A stretch of DNA of 9,161 nucleotides from Bacillota bacterium (GCA_023399035.1 JAEWQX010000208.1:1-9161); one strand, 5' to 3'; numbered from the stretch's first letter, positions 1 to 7,261 are shown. The notes: generated by a model not told the origin, from the letters alone. A program made the numbers and translations.

Positions 1-202
1 GAGTAAGCCTGGTTCTTACGAAGTCAAGCTTTTCTAAGGGAAATACTTGTGCTTTATCTTGAAGTCTTCTAAAAGATGCACTAAAAAGAATTCGATCATA
101 ATCATTTTCAAACTCATCCCTACAATCAGAACCTTTTTTATTAGCCTTATAATCCCTTATTCTTTTTTTATTTAAAATTTTTTCCCATTTAAATTTACTC
201 AT
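1..202 (-). CDS. dgt: dGTPase-family triphosphohydrolase (HD superfamily), N-terminal part only
   Basis: This gene runs off the left edge of the window; 67 codons are visible. Members of this family hydrolyse dGTP (and often other dNTPs) to the deoxynucleoside plus triphosphate in the cytoplasm. The recognisable block is the family's N-terminal signature: an acidic 'DEFENDYDRILFSASFRRLQ' stretch (about residues 29-48), then 'DKAQVFPL' and 'DFVRTRLT' (about 49-67). The first histidine of the HD metal site normally follows directly and would lie just outside the window. The ATG at 202 is preceded by GAGG (208-211) with a spacing of about five bases, which fixes the start. The upstream sortase transcript ends at the terminator at 261-309, so this gene probably has its own promoter in 203-260, although no good -35/-10 pair is visible. 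In clostridia a gene of this family often precedes dnaG and rpoD; that could be so here but is off-window. Identification is firm at family level. Confidence 0.88.
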   Translation of the reverse strand, partial: MSKFKWEKILNKKRIRDYKANKKGSDCRDEFENDYDRILFSASFRRLQDKAQVFPLEKLDFVRTRLT

Positions 203-260
203 AGTAACCTCACTAAAACATTAACTCTTATATTAGTTTTCCAATGAGTGTTTTTTCTTA

Positions 261-309
261 TACAAAAATAAAGATGCTGTATCAAAATATATTTTAATAC
301 AGCATCTTT
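261..309 (-). terminator. Intrinsic terminator after the sortase gene
   Basis: A 13-bp perfect stem pairs 270-282 with 297-309 (AAAGATGCTGTAT against ATACAGCATCTTT). The inner AAAATATATTTT sequence can extend the hairpin. Read on the minus strand it begins a few bases after the sortase stop codon and is followed by ATTTTTGT. It separates the sortase operon from the dGTPase gene. Confidence 0.85.
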
Positions 310-316
310 ACTTTTT

Positions 317-1018
317 CTAATTTATGAGAGTTCCACATACTATAGTTCTTGCATCATCATACTCATAACTGCAGGTATATAGTGTTATAATTTTTGAAAA
401 ATCACTATTTTCAACTTCTTTATTAAACATTGACTTTTCTTTTAAATAGTATATATACTCATAATATTCATCATCACTATTAAACTTATTTTTTATACTA
501 TTTTCATCTCCATTAACAATGAAAACTGAAAATATTTCATAAACGTATTCCTTATTATCCATTATAAGTTTTATAATCCCATCCTTAAAACTCTCTTCAT
601 TTTTAAAATAATTAATATTATTAAACATACTTCCATTTCTCATATTATGGCCATATAAAATTAAATTTTTATCATTAATGTTATTACTGCTATCTAAAAA
701 AATTGTTCCACTTATACTTTCTTCCTTATAAAAATTATTATTTAAATAATACTCATTATCATCTCCCTGTACCACAGGATAATCTATTTCTGTATCAGGA
801 ATATTAATCCAGAAAATATAATCTTCATTTATATTTTTTATACTACTATCTTCATTACTTTTTTCTGACATATCACTTACTACAGGCTTAAAAAACATAA
901 TAGCTTCATGGTTTTTATTATCCTTATAATAGTTATATTCTTTTACTGCTACTTTGCTTAATGAAAATACTATTATAGCTATAAGAATTATATTTATTAT
1001 TTTTTTAATATTTTTCAT
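317..1018 (-). CDS. srtB: Class B sortase (cell-wall transpeptidase)
   Basis: Sortases cut a C-terminal sorting motif in secreted proteins and join the threonine to the cell-wall peptide. The 233-residue protein has one N-terminal membrane segment (about 7-24) and an extracellular catalytic domain. The catalytic triad is visible: His124 in 'LYGHNM', Cys216 in 'TLYTCSYEY' and Arg224 in 'DDAR'. The blocks 'YPVVQGDDNEYYL' (80-92) and 'SGTIFLD' (103-109) are typical of class B rather than A or D. The ATG at 1018 shares one base with the TAA of the YibE/F gene (TAATG), and its ribosome binding site GGTGA lies in the last codons of that gene, so the two are probably translationally coupled. No typical SrtB substrate such as a NEAT haem protein is in view; the likely client is the phosphatase at 2235-4430. 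The family call is secure; the substrate is inferred. Confidence 0.93.
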   Translation of the reverse strand: MKNIKKIINIILIAIIVFSLSKVAVKEYNYYKDNKNHEAIMFFKPVVSDMSEKSNEDSSIKNINEDYIFWINIPDTEIDYPVVQGDDNEYYLNNNFYKEESISGTIFLDSSNNINDKNLILYGHNMRNGSMFNNINYFKNEESFKDGIIKLIMDNKEYVYEIFSVFIVNGDENSIKNKFNSDDEYYEYIYYLKEKSMFNKEVENSDFSKIITLYTCSYEYDDARTIVCGTLIN

Positions 1019-2157
1019 TATTTCACCACTTTATAACTTAATAATCTTGATGATATAAATGATACTAAAGGTACTGTTAGCACTATGGCAATACTACCTG
1101 ATACCCCTTGCATTATTTCAATTCCTATTTCATACATATTTATAATTTGATTATACTTCATTGAATATGAATAATTTAATATAAGTGTATTAAGTGATCC
1201 TCCTGTAAAAGCTAAAATCAATGTATTAGACATAGTTCCCATCATATCTTTTCCCACATTAATTCCTGATTTAAAAAGTTCCTTTTTAGAAAGGTTAGGA
1301 TTATGTTCATATATTTCATTAATAGTTGATGCTATAGACATACTCACATCCATTACAGCTCCTAAAGATGAAATTAATATTCCTGCAAAAAGAATGGATC
1401 CTACACTTAAATTTGTATTATTTGCAACAAATACAAGTTCTTCAACTTCCTTAACATTATATCCTGATATTTTAGCAAAATATCCAAATCCAGCTGCAAA
1501 AACTCCTGCTATAACTACTCCAATTACCGTTCCAACCATTGCTGATATTGTTTTTTTAGTAATTCCATCTATTAAATAAAGTGATACTAAAGTTACTAAT
1601 ATAACTACTATTACTGCTGATAAGAATGGCGAATATCCTTTGTATATCATAGGTAATAATAAATACATAATACATATAAATGTAAATATAAGACCTATAA
1701 CTGATTTTAATCCTTTTTTTCCTCCAATAACCCAAAGCATTAATAAAAATAATCCTACAAATACATATATAATGGGAGCTCTATAATAACTGTAAACAGA
1801 TACTACAGATACTTCATTGGATGTACTTATATTTACTATAACCTTCATATTTACTTTACAGTCTGCACCATAAAGATATCCTGAAAAACTTGTTCCCTCT
1901 AGTACTTCTCCTTTAAGCTCGCCACTTAGCATCTTAATTTTAACCTTCTGATATCCTATTCTTGATCCATCTTCTTGAAGATTATCTTCTATAATTTCAA
2001 CAACCTTTCCCTTTTCATAGCTTATTCCTTGTTTATTAGTTAATTGAACTTTGTCAATTTTATTAAAAGAATATAAAAATATAAAAAATATAATTCCTAA
2101 TAATAAAATTAGTACTCTTCTTATACCTGCTCTTTCATTAAGTAACTTTAATATCAT
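1018..2157 (-). CDS. YibE/F-family multi-pass membrane protein
   Basis: The product is a 379-residue integral membrane protein of the YibE/F family, whose molecular role is not established. It has an N-terminal membrane anchor (about 14-31), a roughly 95-residue beta-rich extracytoplasmic segment, then about seven further membrane helices. Two conserved blocks support the call: 'LGAVMDVSMSIAS' near 265-277 and 'GKDMMGTMSNTLILAFTGG' near 302-320. The longest open frame begins at a TTG at 2169, but GGAG (2164-2167) overlaps that codon and lies six bases before the ATG at 2157, so 2157 is chosen. The gene lies 77 bases after the phosphatase and overlaps the sortase by one base. Placement between a surface protein and its probable sortase suggests a role at the cell envelope, but the sequence does not show what it does. 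No active-site motif was recognised. Confidence 0.87.
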   Translation of the reverse strand: MILKLLNERAGIRRVLILLLGIIFFIFLYSFNKIDKVQLTNKQGISYEKGKVVEIIEDNLQEDGSRIGYQKVKIKMLSGELKGEVLEGTSFSGYLYGADCKVNMKVIVNISTSNEVSVVSVYSYYRAPIIYVFVGLFLLMLWVIGGKKGLKSVIGLIFTFICIMYLLLPMIYKGYSPFLSAVIVVILVTLVSLYLIDGITKKTISAMVGTVIGVVIAGVFAAGFGYFAKISGYNVKEVEELVFVANNTNLSVGSILFAGILISSLGAVMDVSMSIASTINEIYEHNPNLSKKELFKSGINVGKDMMGTMSNTLILAFTGGSLNTLILNYSYSMKYNQIINMYEIGIEIMQGVSGSIAIVLTVPLVSFISSRLLSYKVVK

Positions 2158-2190
2158 TTTTATCTCCAATCTTCATATAATATTTAAATA

Positions 2191-2215
2191 CAGGAATAAG
2201 AAATTCTTATCCCTG
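2191..2215 (-). other. Intercistronic hairpin between phosphatase and YibE/F gene
   Basis: An almost perfect inverted repeat, CAGGAATAAGAA followed by TTCTTATCCCTG, lies 20 bases after the phosphatase stop. Ten or more base pairs form with a very small loop and one G-U pair in the minus-strand RNA. The sequence after it is A/T-rich but lacks a clean U-run. It could be a partial terminator or an RNA-stability element that lowers expression of the two downstream membrane genes relative to the phosphatase. Confidence 0.5.
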
Positions 2216-2234
2216 CATATAACTATCTATAAAA

Positions 2235-4430
2235 TTAATTTTCTACTTTTACTCTTTCTCTTCTTTTTCTTACATTTAATACTACTAACAAAATGGAAGC
2301 TACTGCTGCACATACTACTAAATAACTTGTACTATTATCTCCAGTATTAACTTTATCAATTTTACTATTATTAGGTTTTGATGTTGTTATTGTATTTGTA
2401 TTATTTTGATTGTTGTTTTCTCCATTACTACTATCAACTGTCGCTTCATTATTTTTAACAACTTTTGACTCAAATGCTTTTATTGCTAAAGTTAAATTTT
2501 CAACTGCTTCATCTATATCACTTTGACTGCTATCATCTGAAACTGATACTGCTTTAGCCTCTTCTATAGCTAATTGTAAATCTGTTTTTGCATTTTCAGG
2601 ATACTCTCCATCTTCAGTTCCAATTATGGCTTCATTTACTATCTTTTCTGCTTCTTCAATTGTTTTATTTAATTCTTCAACATTTCCTTTTAATAATAAA
2701 GAGTTCATAGCTGTATTTAAATCTGTATATGCTTGTGATATTATATCAGAAGTTGCATCACCTTTACTGCATACTGCTACTGCATTTGTTAATGCTGCTT
2801 CAAAAACACTCCATGATGAAACTGTAAATTCATCTTTATTTTTCTCATTAGCTTTAGCTATTAAATCTTCTAAGTTTGACTTATCTAATGATTTTACTAT
2901 TGTACAAGTTTCATCTATCTTTGTCATATCATCAGTTCTATATGTGCTTATTGTTAAACTTACTTCATCAACATTTATTGTAGAAAATGTTGGCACATCT
3001 TCTTGCCATCTGTTTGCAATATAAGCTTGTTGTCTTGGTACGTTATCATAATACTTACTTCCTGATGCAGAATTTGCTGTAATATAAAGTATTCCATCTG
3101 GATCAACTATCTTTCCTGATTGAATATCCAAATCTGTTACTACTGCATACTCATCTTCAATGCTCTTTAAATAGTTTAAATATTTTTCATCCTCCACTAA
3201 ATTTTCATAACCACTTTCAAATTCAGCTTCAAAGAATTCATCATATTCATCCTCTGTTAAGAAAGTTCCCTCATCCAATGTTCCACCTTTTAATATTTTA
3301 GATCTTGCATAAGTATGATCATGACCTGTTAATACAATATCTATATCATTTTTTTCAAATATAGGAACTAAATTATATCTAAGTTCTACTATTTCTGGCT
3401 CATTTGAATGTTCACCTGATCCATATATATCTTGATGTAATGTTACAACCTTCCATGTTGCATCACTATGACTTGCTATCGCCTCATTTATTAATTGTTC
3501 ATGTTCTGCTATATTAGTGTTATTCGTATTCAACATAATAAATAAAGTGTTTCCATAACTATAGTAGTAATCTCCTCCACCAACTGTAGAACCTAACTCA
3601 CTGGCATTTGGATTATTAAAATGATATGAATAATTTCCACTAACAGCATCATGATTACCTAAAGTTGTTGCTACTGGTAATGACTTTAATGCTCTTGGAC
3701 TTAAATATCCTGCATATTCTATTTCATTTTCTGTATATACTAAGGCTTCTTCTGTTGTTGCTTTTTTATTTCTTATAGAAACTTGGTCACCTGCTGAAAT
3801 TATAAAACTTGCATCTGGCATAATACTTAAAGCCTTATTAATTGTATTATTCCAGTTAAAAGTATCATTTCTTACAGCTTTATCTTGTCCCATTTCTTTT
3901 GTTTCTCCAGAAGCTGTGTTATTTAATGATGAGCCTATTTGAGGATCTCCTACTAAAAAGAATCCAAAACTATCTGTACTTTGAGTTTTTATTTCTACTA
4001 CTTCACTATAAGCTCCATTAGTTCCATAAGTATAATAATATGTAGTATTTTCCTCTAATCCACTTACGGATACCTTATTAGACAAATAGTCTGGAACTGC
4101 AGAAGATTGACTTCCTGTAAATTCAATAGCATCACTCATATCAGAACTTTTACTTATTTTTACTACTGGATTTTTTTCATCTGCTTTTGAGTACCATGCA
4201 AAGTTTAATTCAGTTGCACTTTTTCCTGGTGTTATTGAAAGCTGTGTCCAATCATTTTTTATACTTTCCCATTCCTCACACCAAGCTTCCCATCTTCCAT
4301 TAAGTGCTGCTTCTGTTTTATTTGCTTCTGTCCATCCATCATTTTCAGCTGCAAATACATTTTGACCAAGTCCAGCTACCATCATTACTGTTAAAGCTGT
4401 TGCCGTTATTTTCTTACTTCTATTTATCAC
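2235..4430 (-). CDS. Secreted, wall-anchored PAP-like metallophosphatase with FIVAR repeats
   Basis: The 731-residue product is a surface phosphoesterase. In order: a signal peptide (1-27, ending 'NVFA'); a Trp-rich N-terminal and fibronectin-like domain of the purple acid phosphatase type (about 30-150); a calcineurin-like metal-binding domain with GDPQ (161-164), GDQ (214-216), GNHD (258-261), LHQD (331-334) and GHDH (369-372); two FIVAR-like helical repeats (about 517-581 and 588-657); an Asn/Ser/Thr-rich linker; and a sorting signal made of VNTG (694-697), a hydrophobic helix (about 702-718) and a basic KRRERVK tail. The longest frame starts at 4451, but AGGGGG (4438-4443) lies inside it, seven bases before the GTG at 4430, which also begins a better signal peptide. 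The motif-II tyrosine of true purple phosphatases is absent (GDQVS), as is the usual motif-I histidine (DPQ). The exact substrate is unknown; a phosphate monoester or diester is likely. Confidence 0.9.
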   Translation of the reverse strand: MINRSKKITATALTVMMVAGLGQNVFAAENDGWTEANKTEAALNGRWEAWCEEWESIKNDWTQLSITPGKSATELNFAWYSKADEKNPVVKISKSSDMSDAIEFTGSQSSAVPDYLSNKVSVSGLEENTTYYYTYGTNGAYSEVVEIKTQSTDSFGFFLVGDPQIGSSLNNTASGETKEMGQDKAVRNDTFNWNNTINKALSIMPDASFIISAGDQVSIRNKKATTEEALVYTENEIEYAGYLSPRALKSLPVATTLGNHDAVSGNYSYHFNNPNASELGSTVGGGDYYYSYGNTLFIMLNTNNTNIAEHEQLINEAIASHSDATWKVVTLHQDIYGSGEHSNEPEIVELRYNLVPIFEKNDIDIVLTGHDHTYARSKILKGGTLDEGTFLTEDEYDEFFEAEFESGYENLVEDEKYLNYLKSIEDEYAVVTDLDIQSGKIVDPDGILYITANSASGSKYYDNVPRQQAYIANRWQEDVPTFSTINVDEVSLTISTYRTDDMTKIDETCTIVKSLDKSNLEDLIAKANEKNKDEFTVSSWSVFEAALTNAVAVCSKGDATSDIISQAYTDLNTAMNSLLLKGNVEELNKTIEEAEKIVNEAIIGTEDGEYPENAKTDLQLAIEEAKAVSVSDDSSQSDIDEAVENLTLAIKAFESKVVKNNEATVDSSNGENNNQNNTNTITTSKPNNSKIDKVNTGDNSTSYLVVCAAVASILLVVLNVRKRRERVKVEN

Positions 4431-4474
4431 TTTATTTCCCCCTAAACACATAATATAAGTTTGTTATATTTTGT

Positions 4475-4485
4475 ATTATATTATA
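4475..4485 (-). promoter_or_regulatory. Probable -10 element(s) of the phosphatase operon
   Basis: Two overlapping TATAAT hexamers on the minus strand (4485-4480 and 4480-4475) lie about 50 bases before the GTG start. At the standard 17-base distance there is no good -35; the sequence is TAAATA or ATATAT. A strong -10 with a weak -35 is typical of activator-dependent promoters and fits the upstream direct repeats. Confidence 0.5.
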
Positions 4486-4508
4486 TTTTTTAGGTAAATA
4501 TATATTTA

Positions 4509-4565
4509 TTAAGAACTATTAACCTTAATTAACATCACCTTAACATAATATACTTTTTATTAACA
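4509..4565. promoter_or_regulatory. PhoP-box-like array of TTAACA-type direct repeats
   Basis: On the plus strand, hexamers TTAAGA (4509), TTAACC (4519), TTAACA (4529) and TTAACA (4540) follow each other at 10, 10 and 11 bases. A further TTAACA lies at 4560, two helical turns away. Gram-positive PhoP response regulators bind TTAACA-like direct repeats with about 11-base periodicity upstream of phosphate-starvation genes. The array lies directly upstream of the -10 candidates of the phosphatase gene. The periodicity is seen directly; PhoP binding is inferred. Confidence 0.55.
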
Positions 4566-4566
4566 T

Positions 4567-4594
4567 AAAAAAAATGATGGTTACCCATCATTTT
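4567..4594 (-). terminator. Intrinsic terminator overlapping the end of the broken membrane protein gene
   Basis: A perfect 10-bp stem (4571-4580 with 4585-4594) and a four-base loop are followed, on the minus strand, by a run of T that continues the stem arm. The TGA stop codon (4588-4590) of the upstream gene lies inside the stem, so gene end and terminator overlap. It insulates the phosphatase promoter region from the upstream gene. Confidence 0.88.
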
Positions 4595-5302
4595 CTATCA
4601 ATTTTTAATTGTAATTTTTCTATCCAGCCTTTTTTATATTTTAATGAAATATATCCTATAATAAACATTATAAATGCACCTAAACAATCAACAATTAAGT
4701 CTTTCATTGTATCTGTAAGTGCTACTCTACCTAAAAGTAATTCACCATTTTCCAAGGCAAACTTTTGCATATTAAGTCCTAATATTCCATCAAAAGTAAA
4801 TTCGTATATTTCCCAAAAAACACCTAATGTTACTGCAAAGCAAAATGAAAAATCAACTACAAATAAAGGACTTAAATTCATTTGCACTTTTTCATTTTTA
4901 TTTAATAATGTTACAAATAAGAACCCTAGTGCACCTAACATAGCGCCACTAAATGTATGCAATATTGTATCCCAATGAGGAACTTCATAATAAAAACTTT
5001 TAACTTCTCCTAAGTAAATAGCACAATATAAAAATATTGTATATAAAAACATCATACTTGATGGTATCTCTAACCTTAGCTTCTTTTTTTAGAAAACTAG
5101 GCATTAGCATTGCAACTACACCTAATATACATTGAACTAACATTAAAACATAGTCACTTTTCACACGAGTAAATGGCTCACCATCAATATTATTAACTGG
5201 AGCTAATATCATAGCTATTATAAGAAACACTATACTTGCTGATAATGAAAATAATACAAATATACTAAATATCTTTTGCCAGTTTATTTTTCTTTTATTC
5301 AT
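4588..5302 (-). pseudogene. YjdF/DUF2238-like membrane protein, split by a frameshift
   Basis: The first part starts at ATG 5302 behind AGGAGAG (5308-5314) and encodes about 73 sensible residues with two membrane segments, up to 'MPSFLKK'. Beyond that its frame is unrelated and stops at 5000. The rest continues in another frame to 4588. If the run of seven A (5084-5090 on the plus strand) had six, the gene would read through as a 237-residue protein, '...SFLKKKLRLEIPSSMMFLY'. The second part has 'PHWDTILHTFSGAMLGALGF', 'GVFWEIYEF' and 'DTMKDLIVDCLGA', His/Asp/Trp-Glu features that resemble YjdF/DUF2238 membrane proteins. The function of that family is unclear. The gene stands alone, with a terminator at its end. 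It may be truly inactive, phase-variable, rescued by slippage on the A-run, or affected by a sequencing error. The family match is by eye and moderate. Confidence 0.72.
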
Positions 5303-5373
5303 TATTTCTCTCCTTCAAATATTATTTTACATAATGTTATAAAGCTTACACTATATAGTACCATAACTATTTA

Positions 5374-5417
5374 AAAGGTAAAAGCATCTAAATTACTATT
5401 TAGATGCTTTTACCTTT
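5374..5417 (-). terminator. Strong hairpin terminator after the DUF1648-type gene
   Basis: A perfect 20-bp stem (5374-5393 with 5398-5417) has a four-base loop. It lies about 27 bases after the stop at 5445 on the minus strand. The 3' arm ends in CCTTTT on the minus strand, giving a short U-run. The plus-strand side is also T-rich (GTAATTTTCTT), so it may stop transcription both ways. Confidence 0.8.
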
Positions 5418-5444
5418 GTAATTTTCTTATTTATTAAAATATCT

Positions 5445-6821
5445 TTAATTAATAAGTTTTTCTAAATCATTAAAATAATTATATGTTTCTTCTTTAGTTT
5501 CAGCATTAATAAATATAAATTCTCCATTTACTTTAATTAATATATATGGAGATACATAATTATAGATATATAGCTTACATTTTCCATAACCCTCAACATT
5601 AAAATTACCTACTGAATATTCATCCATTCCTATTCCATTTGTTCTTACTTTTATCTTTATATTATCCACTAAATTAACTTCCTCAATATCATTTATATTA
5701 AATTCTACTCCATATAAAGGTGCATTAATTTTTAGAATTTTATTATCAATACTCATATTAAATCCATAAAACTCAAAAAAAAGAATCATCAATAATACAA
5801 GAATTAAACTAACTACTGCAAATATATTACCACCATATGTTATAAATTTTCCTTTTTTAGTTGCCAAATTATAAACAGATTTTGTTCCTATTCTAGGTTC
5901 TACAACTACTCTTGTATCATATGGATTTTTATAAAATACTCCATTGATTCAATAATCATCACTATCTACATATATAGGATTTTTTGCTCTAGAAATAAGC
6001 TTATTTTGTGCTTGTACTATTTTATTATTTCCATAAATCATACCAAAAGCCACTAATAAAACAGGCAAAATAATTGCTATTAAAACAAAACTTTCATTAG
6101 CTCTAGGCAATAGCATAAATAGATAAATTAAAGTATTAGTAATACTTTGAACCATTGCTAAAACAACATAAATTATACTCCAAGTTCTTTTATATATTCT
6201 ATTACAAGCAATATTTATATCACTTTCATCACAATATACTATAGTTCTTCCTTTAACATAAGTCATATATATTATAAAAAGAATAATTGTGCCTGTAATT
6301 GCTGTTCCACTATATATTGCAGCTGTGCTAAATAATTCATTATTATTTATTTTATATAAAACTAAAGGTATAGTACCAATAACCATAGCTAAGGCAAACC
6401 ACCATTTAGATACCGGCATTTTATCTTTTGCTTTAGTAAGCTCTGTATCAATATTTAACAATTGTTTATTAGGTAATAACCAATTATTATTTCTTTTAAC
6501 TTCTTTTAATTTATTATTATATTTACAAATTATTTTATAATAAAGAAAATAAACAATTCCAAACCACAATAACCATCCTATCATTAATAATGCTGTATCT
6601 AAAAATATAAAAGGAATAAATACTACCAATGATATTAAGAATAATATTTTAATCTTTTTCATAAACTCTTTTGTTATACTAGTTACTTCAACATTTTTTA
6701 GCTCTAAGGGAGGAATCATTATTCCTAAAATAACATTTTTATTAGGCTTTGATGCCCCCTTTGCTTCATAATATAAAATTACTAAAACTATTAACGATGT
6801 AAATAACATTATAAAACTCAT
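5445..6821 (-). pseudogene. DUF1648-type membrane protein cut by an in-frame TGA stop
   Basis: Translation from ATG 6821 gives 290 residues ending 'DSDDY', then TGA (5951-5949). The same frame then stays open for another 167 residues to the stop at 5445. Together they form one 458-codon gene with no shift needed. The first part has about seven membrane helices and a 'WWFALAMVIGTIPLVLY' block (about 140-156) typical of DUF1648. The sequence around the stop, 'DDY*INGVFYKNPYDTRVVVEPRIG', matches the pattern I know as DDYW-x-G-x-(F/Y)-Y-x-NP of DUF5808-type proteins, so TGA most likely replaces TGG (Trp). The C-terminal part has one membrane helix (about 13-31 of the fragment from 5867) and a beta-rich PH-like tail. 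The gene begins two bases after the GntR gene, whose last codons contain its AGGAGA site, so it is the probable target of that regulator. It may be inactive, or a shorter 290-residue protein may be made. Its biochemical role is unknown. Confidence 0.8.
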
Positions 6822-6823
6822 AA

Positions 6824-7222
6824 TTATCTCCTACATCTTTCAATTTGTAAACCATTCATTGTATTATATATCGACTCGCACAGCTTCATAAAATCCTCTT
6901 TATTAATTCCTTTTACTCCTGATTCTGCTATAAGAATTTCAAGTTGGCTTTCTATTTTTTCTTTGAATTCTATTGAATTATCAAAAATAGGACTTACTCT
7001 TGCTCCATGCCTTCTATCTATTTCTATAAAACCTTCATTTTTTAATATGTTATAAGCTTTAGTTACAGTCATCATATTAATGCCTATATCCTCTGCCATC
7101 TGTCTTACTGTAGGAAGCTTTTCCCCTTTTTCTAAATCTCCTCGCCCTATTCCCATAACAATTTCATTTCTTAATTGAACATATATAGGCACATTGCTTG
7201 ACATATCTAATTTTAAAATCAT
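6824..7222 (-). CDS. GntR-family transcriptional regulator, YtrA subfamily
   Basis: This 132-residue regulator has a winged helix-turn-helix at about 8-77: 'PIYVQLRNEIVMGI', 'LPTVRQMAEDIGINMMTVTKAYNIL' split over helices 2-3, and the wing 'GFIEIDRRHGARV'. It has only a short C-terminal helical tail (about 85-125) in place of a ligand-binding domain. This size and layout match the YtrA subfamily, which usually represses its own operon with adjacent membrane or ABC transporter genes. The ATG at 7222 follows AAGGGGATG. A promoter and an overlapping palindrome lie directly upstream, suggesting autorepression. The downstream membrane protein gene starts two bases after the stop, and its ribosome binding site lies within this gene, so both are one operon. 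The inducing signal is unknown; envelope stress is common for this subfamily but is not shown here. Confidence 0.92.
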   Translation of the reverse strand: MILKLDMSSNVPIYVQLRNEIVMGIGRGDLEKGEKLPTVRQMAEDIGINMMTVTKAYNILKNEGFIEIDRRHGARVSPIFDNSIEFKEKIESQLEILIAESGVKGINKEDFMKLCESIYNTMNGLQIERCRR

Positions 7223-7236
7223 TTTTCACATCCCCT

Positions 7237-7261
7237 TTTGTATTATTGCTAACAATACAAA
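7237..7261. promoter_or_regulatory. Palindromic operator candidate for the GntR regulator
   Basis: Minus-strand arms TTTGTATT (7261-7254) and AATACAAA (7244-7237) form a perfect 8-base inverted repeat with a 9-base spacer. It overlaps the likely transcription start just behind the -10 element. Position and symmetry fit a dimeric YtrA-type repressor acting on its own operon. Identity of the bound protein is inferred from context. Confidence 0.6.

Noticed and set aside
2158..2169. TTG start at 2169 for the YibE/F protein
   Set aside because: The TTG overlaps the GGAG ribosome binding site that serves the ATG at 2157.
2626..3024. Plus-strand open frame of 132 codons antisense to the phosphatase
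   Set aside because: It is a shadow of the FIVAR-repeat coding region, with no ribosome binding site or family-like sequence.
317..4430. Pilus-assembly locus
   Set aside because: There is a single class B sortase and no pilin-like protein with a Cna-B or isopeptide domain; the only client in view is a phosphatase.
4431..4451. ATG start at 4451 for the phosphatase
   Set aside because: The codons that would follow contain the AGGGGG ribosome binding site for the GTG at 4430, and the shorter start gives a normal signal peptide.
4574..4978. Plus-strand open frame of 134 codons antisense to the broken membrane protein gene
   Set aside because: It starts inside a terminator hairpin and mirrors a gene with conserved motifs on the other strand.
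5374..5417. Long perfect inverted repeat as a possible small mobile element
   Set aside because: The arms are only 20 bases with a four-base loop directly after a gene, and there is no flanking duplication; a terminator explains it.
5445..5867. Independent 140-residue gene starting at TTG 5867
   Set aside because: The TTG lies in the same open frame as the upstream gene and has no Shine-Dalgarno sequence; it is better explained as the C-terminal part of one gene cut by TGA.
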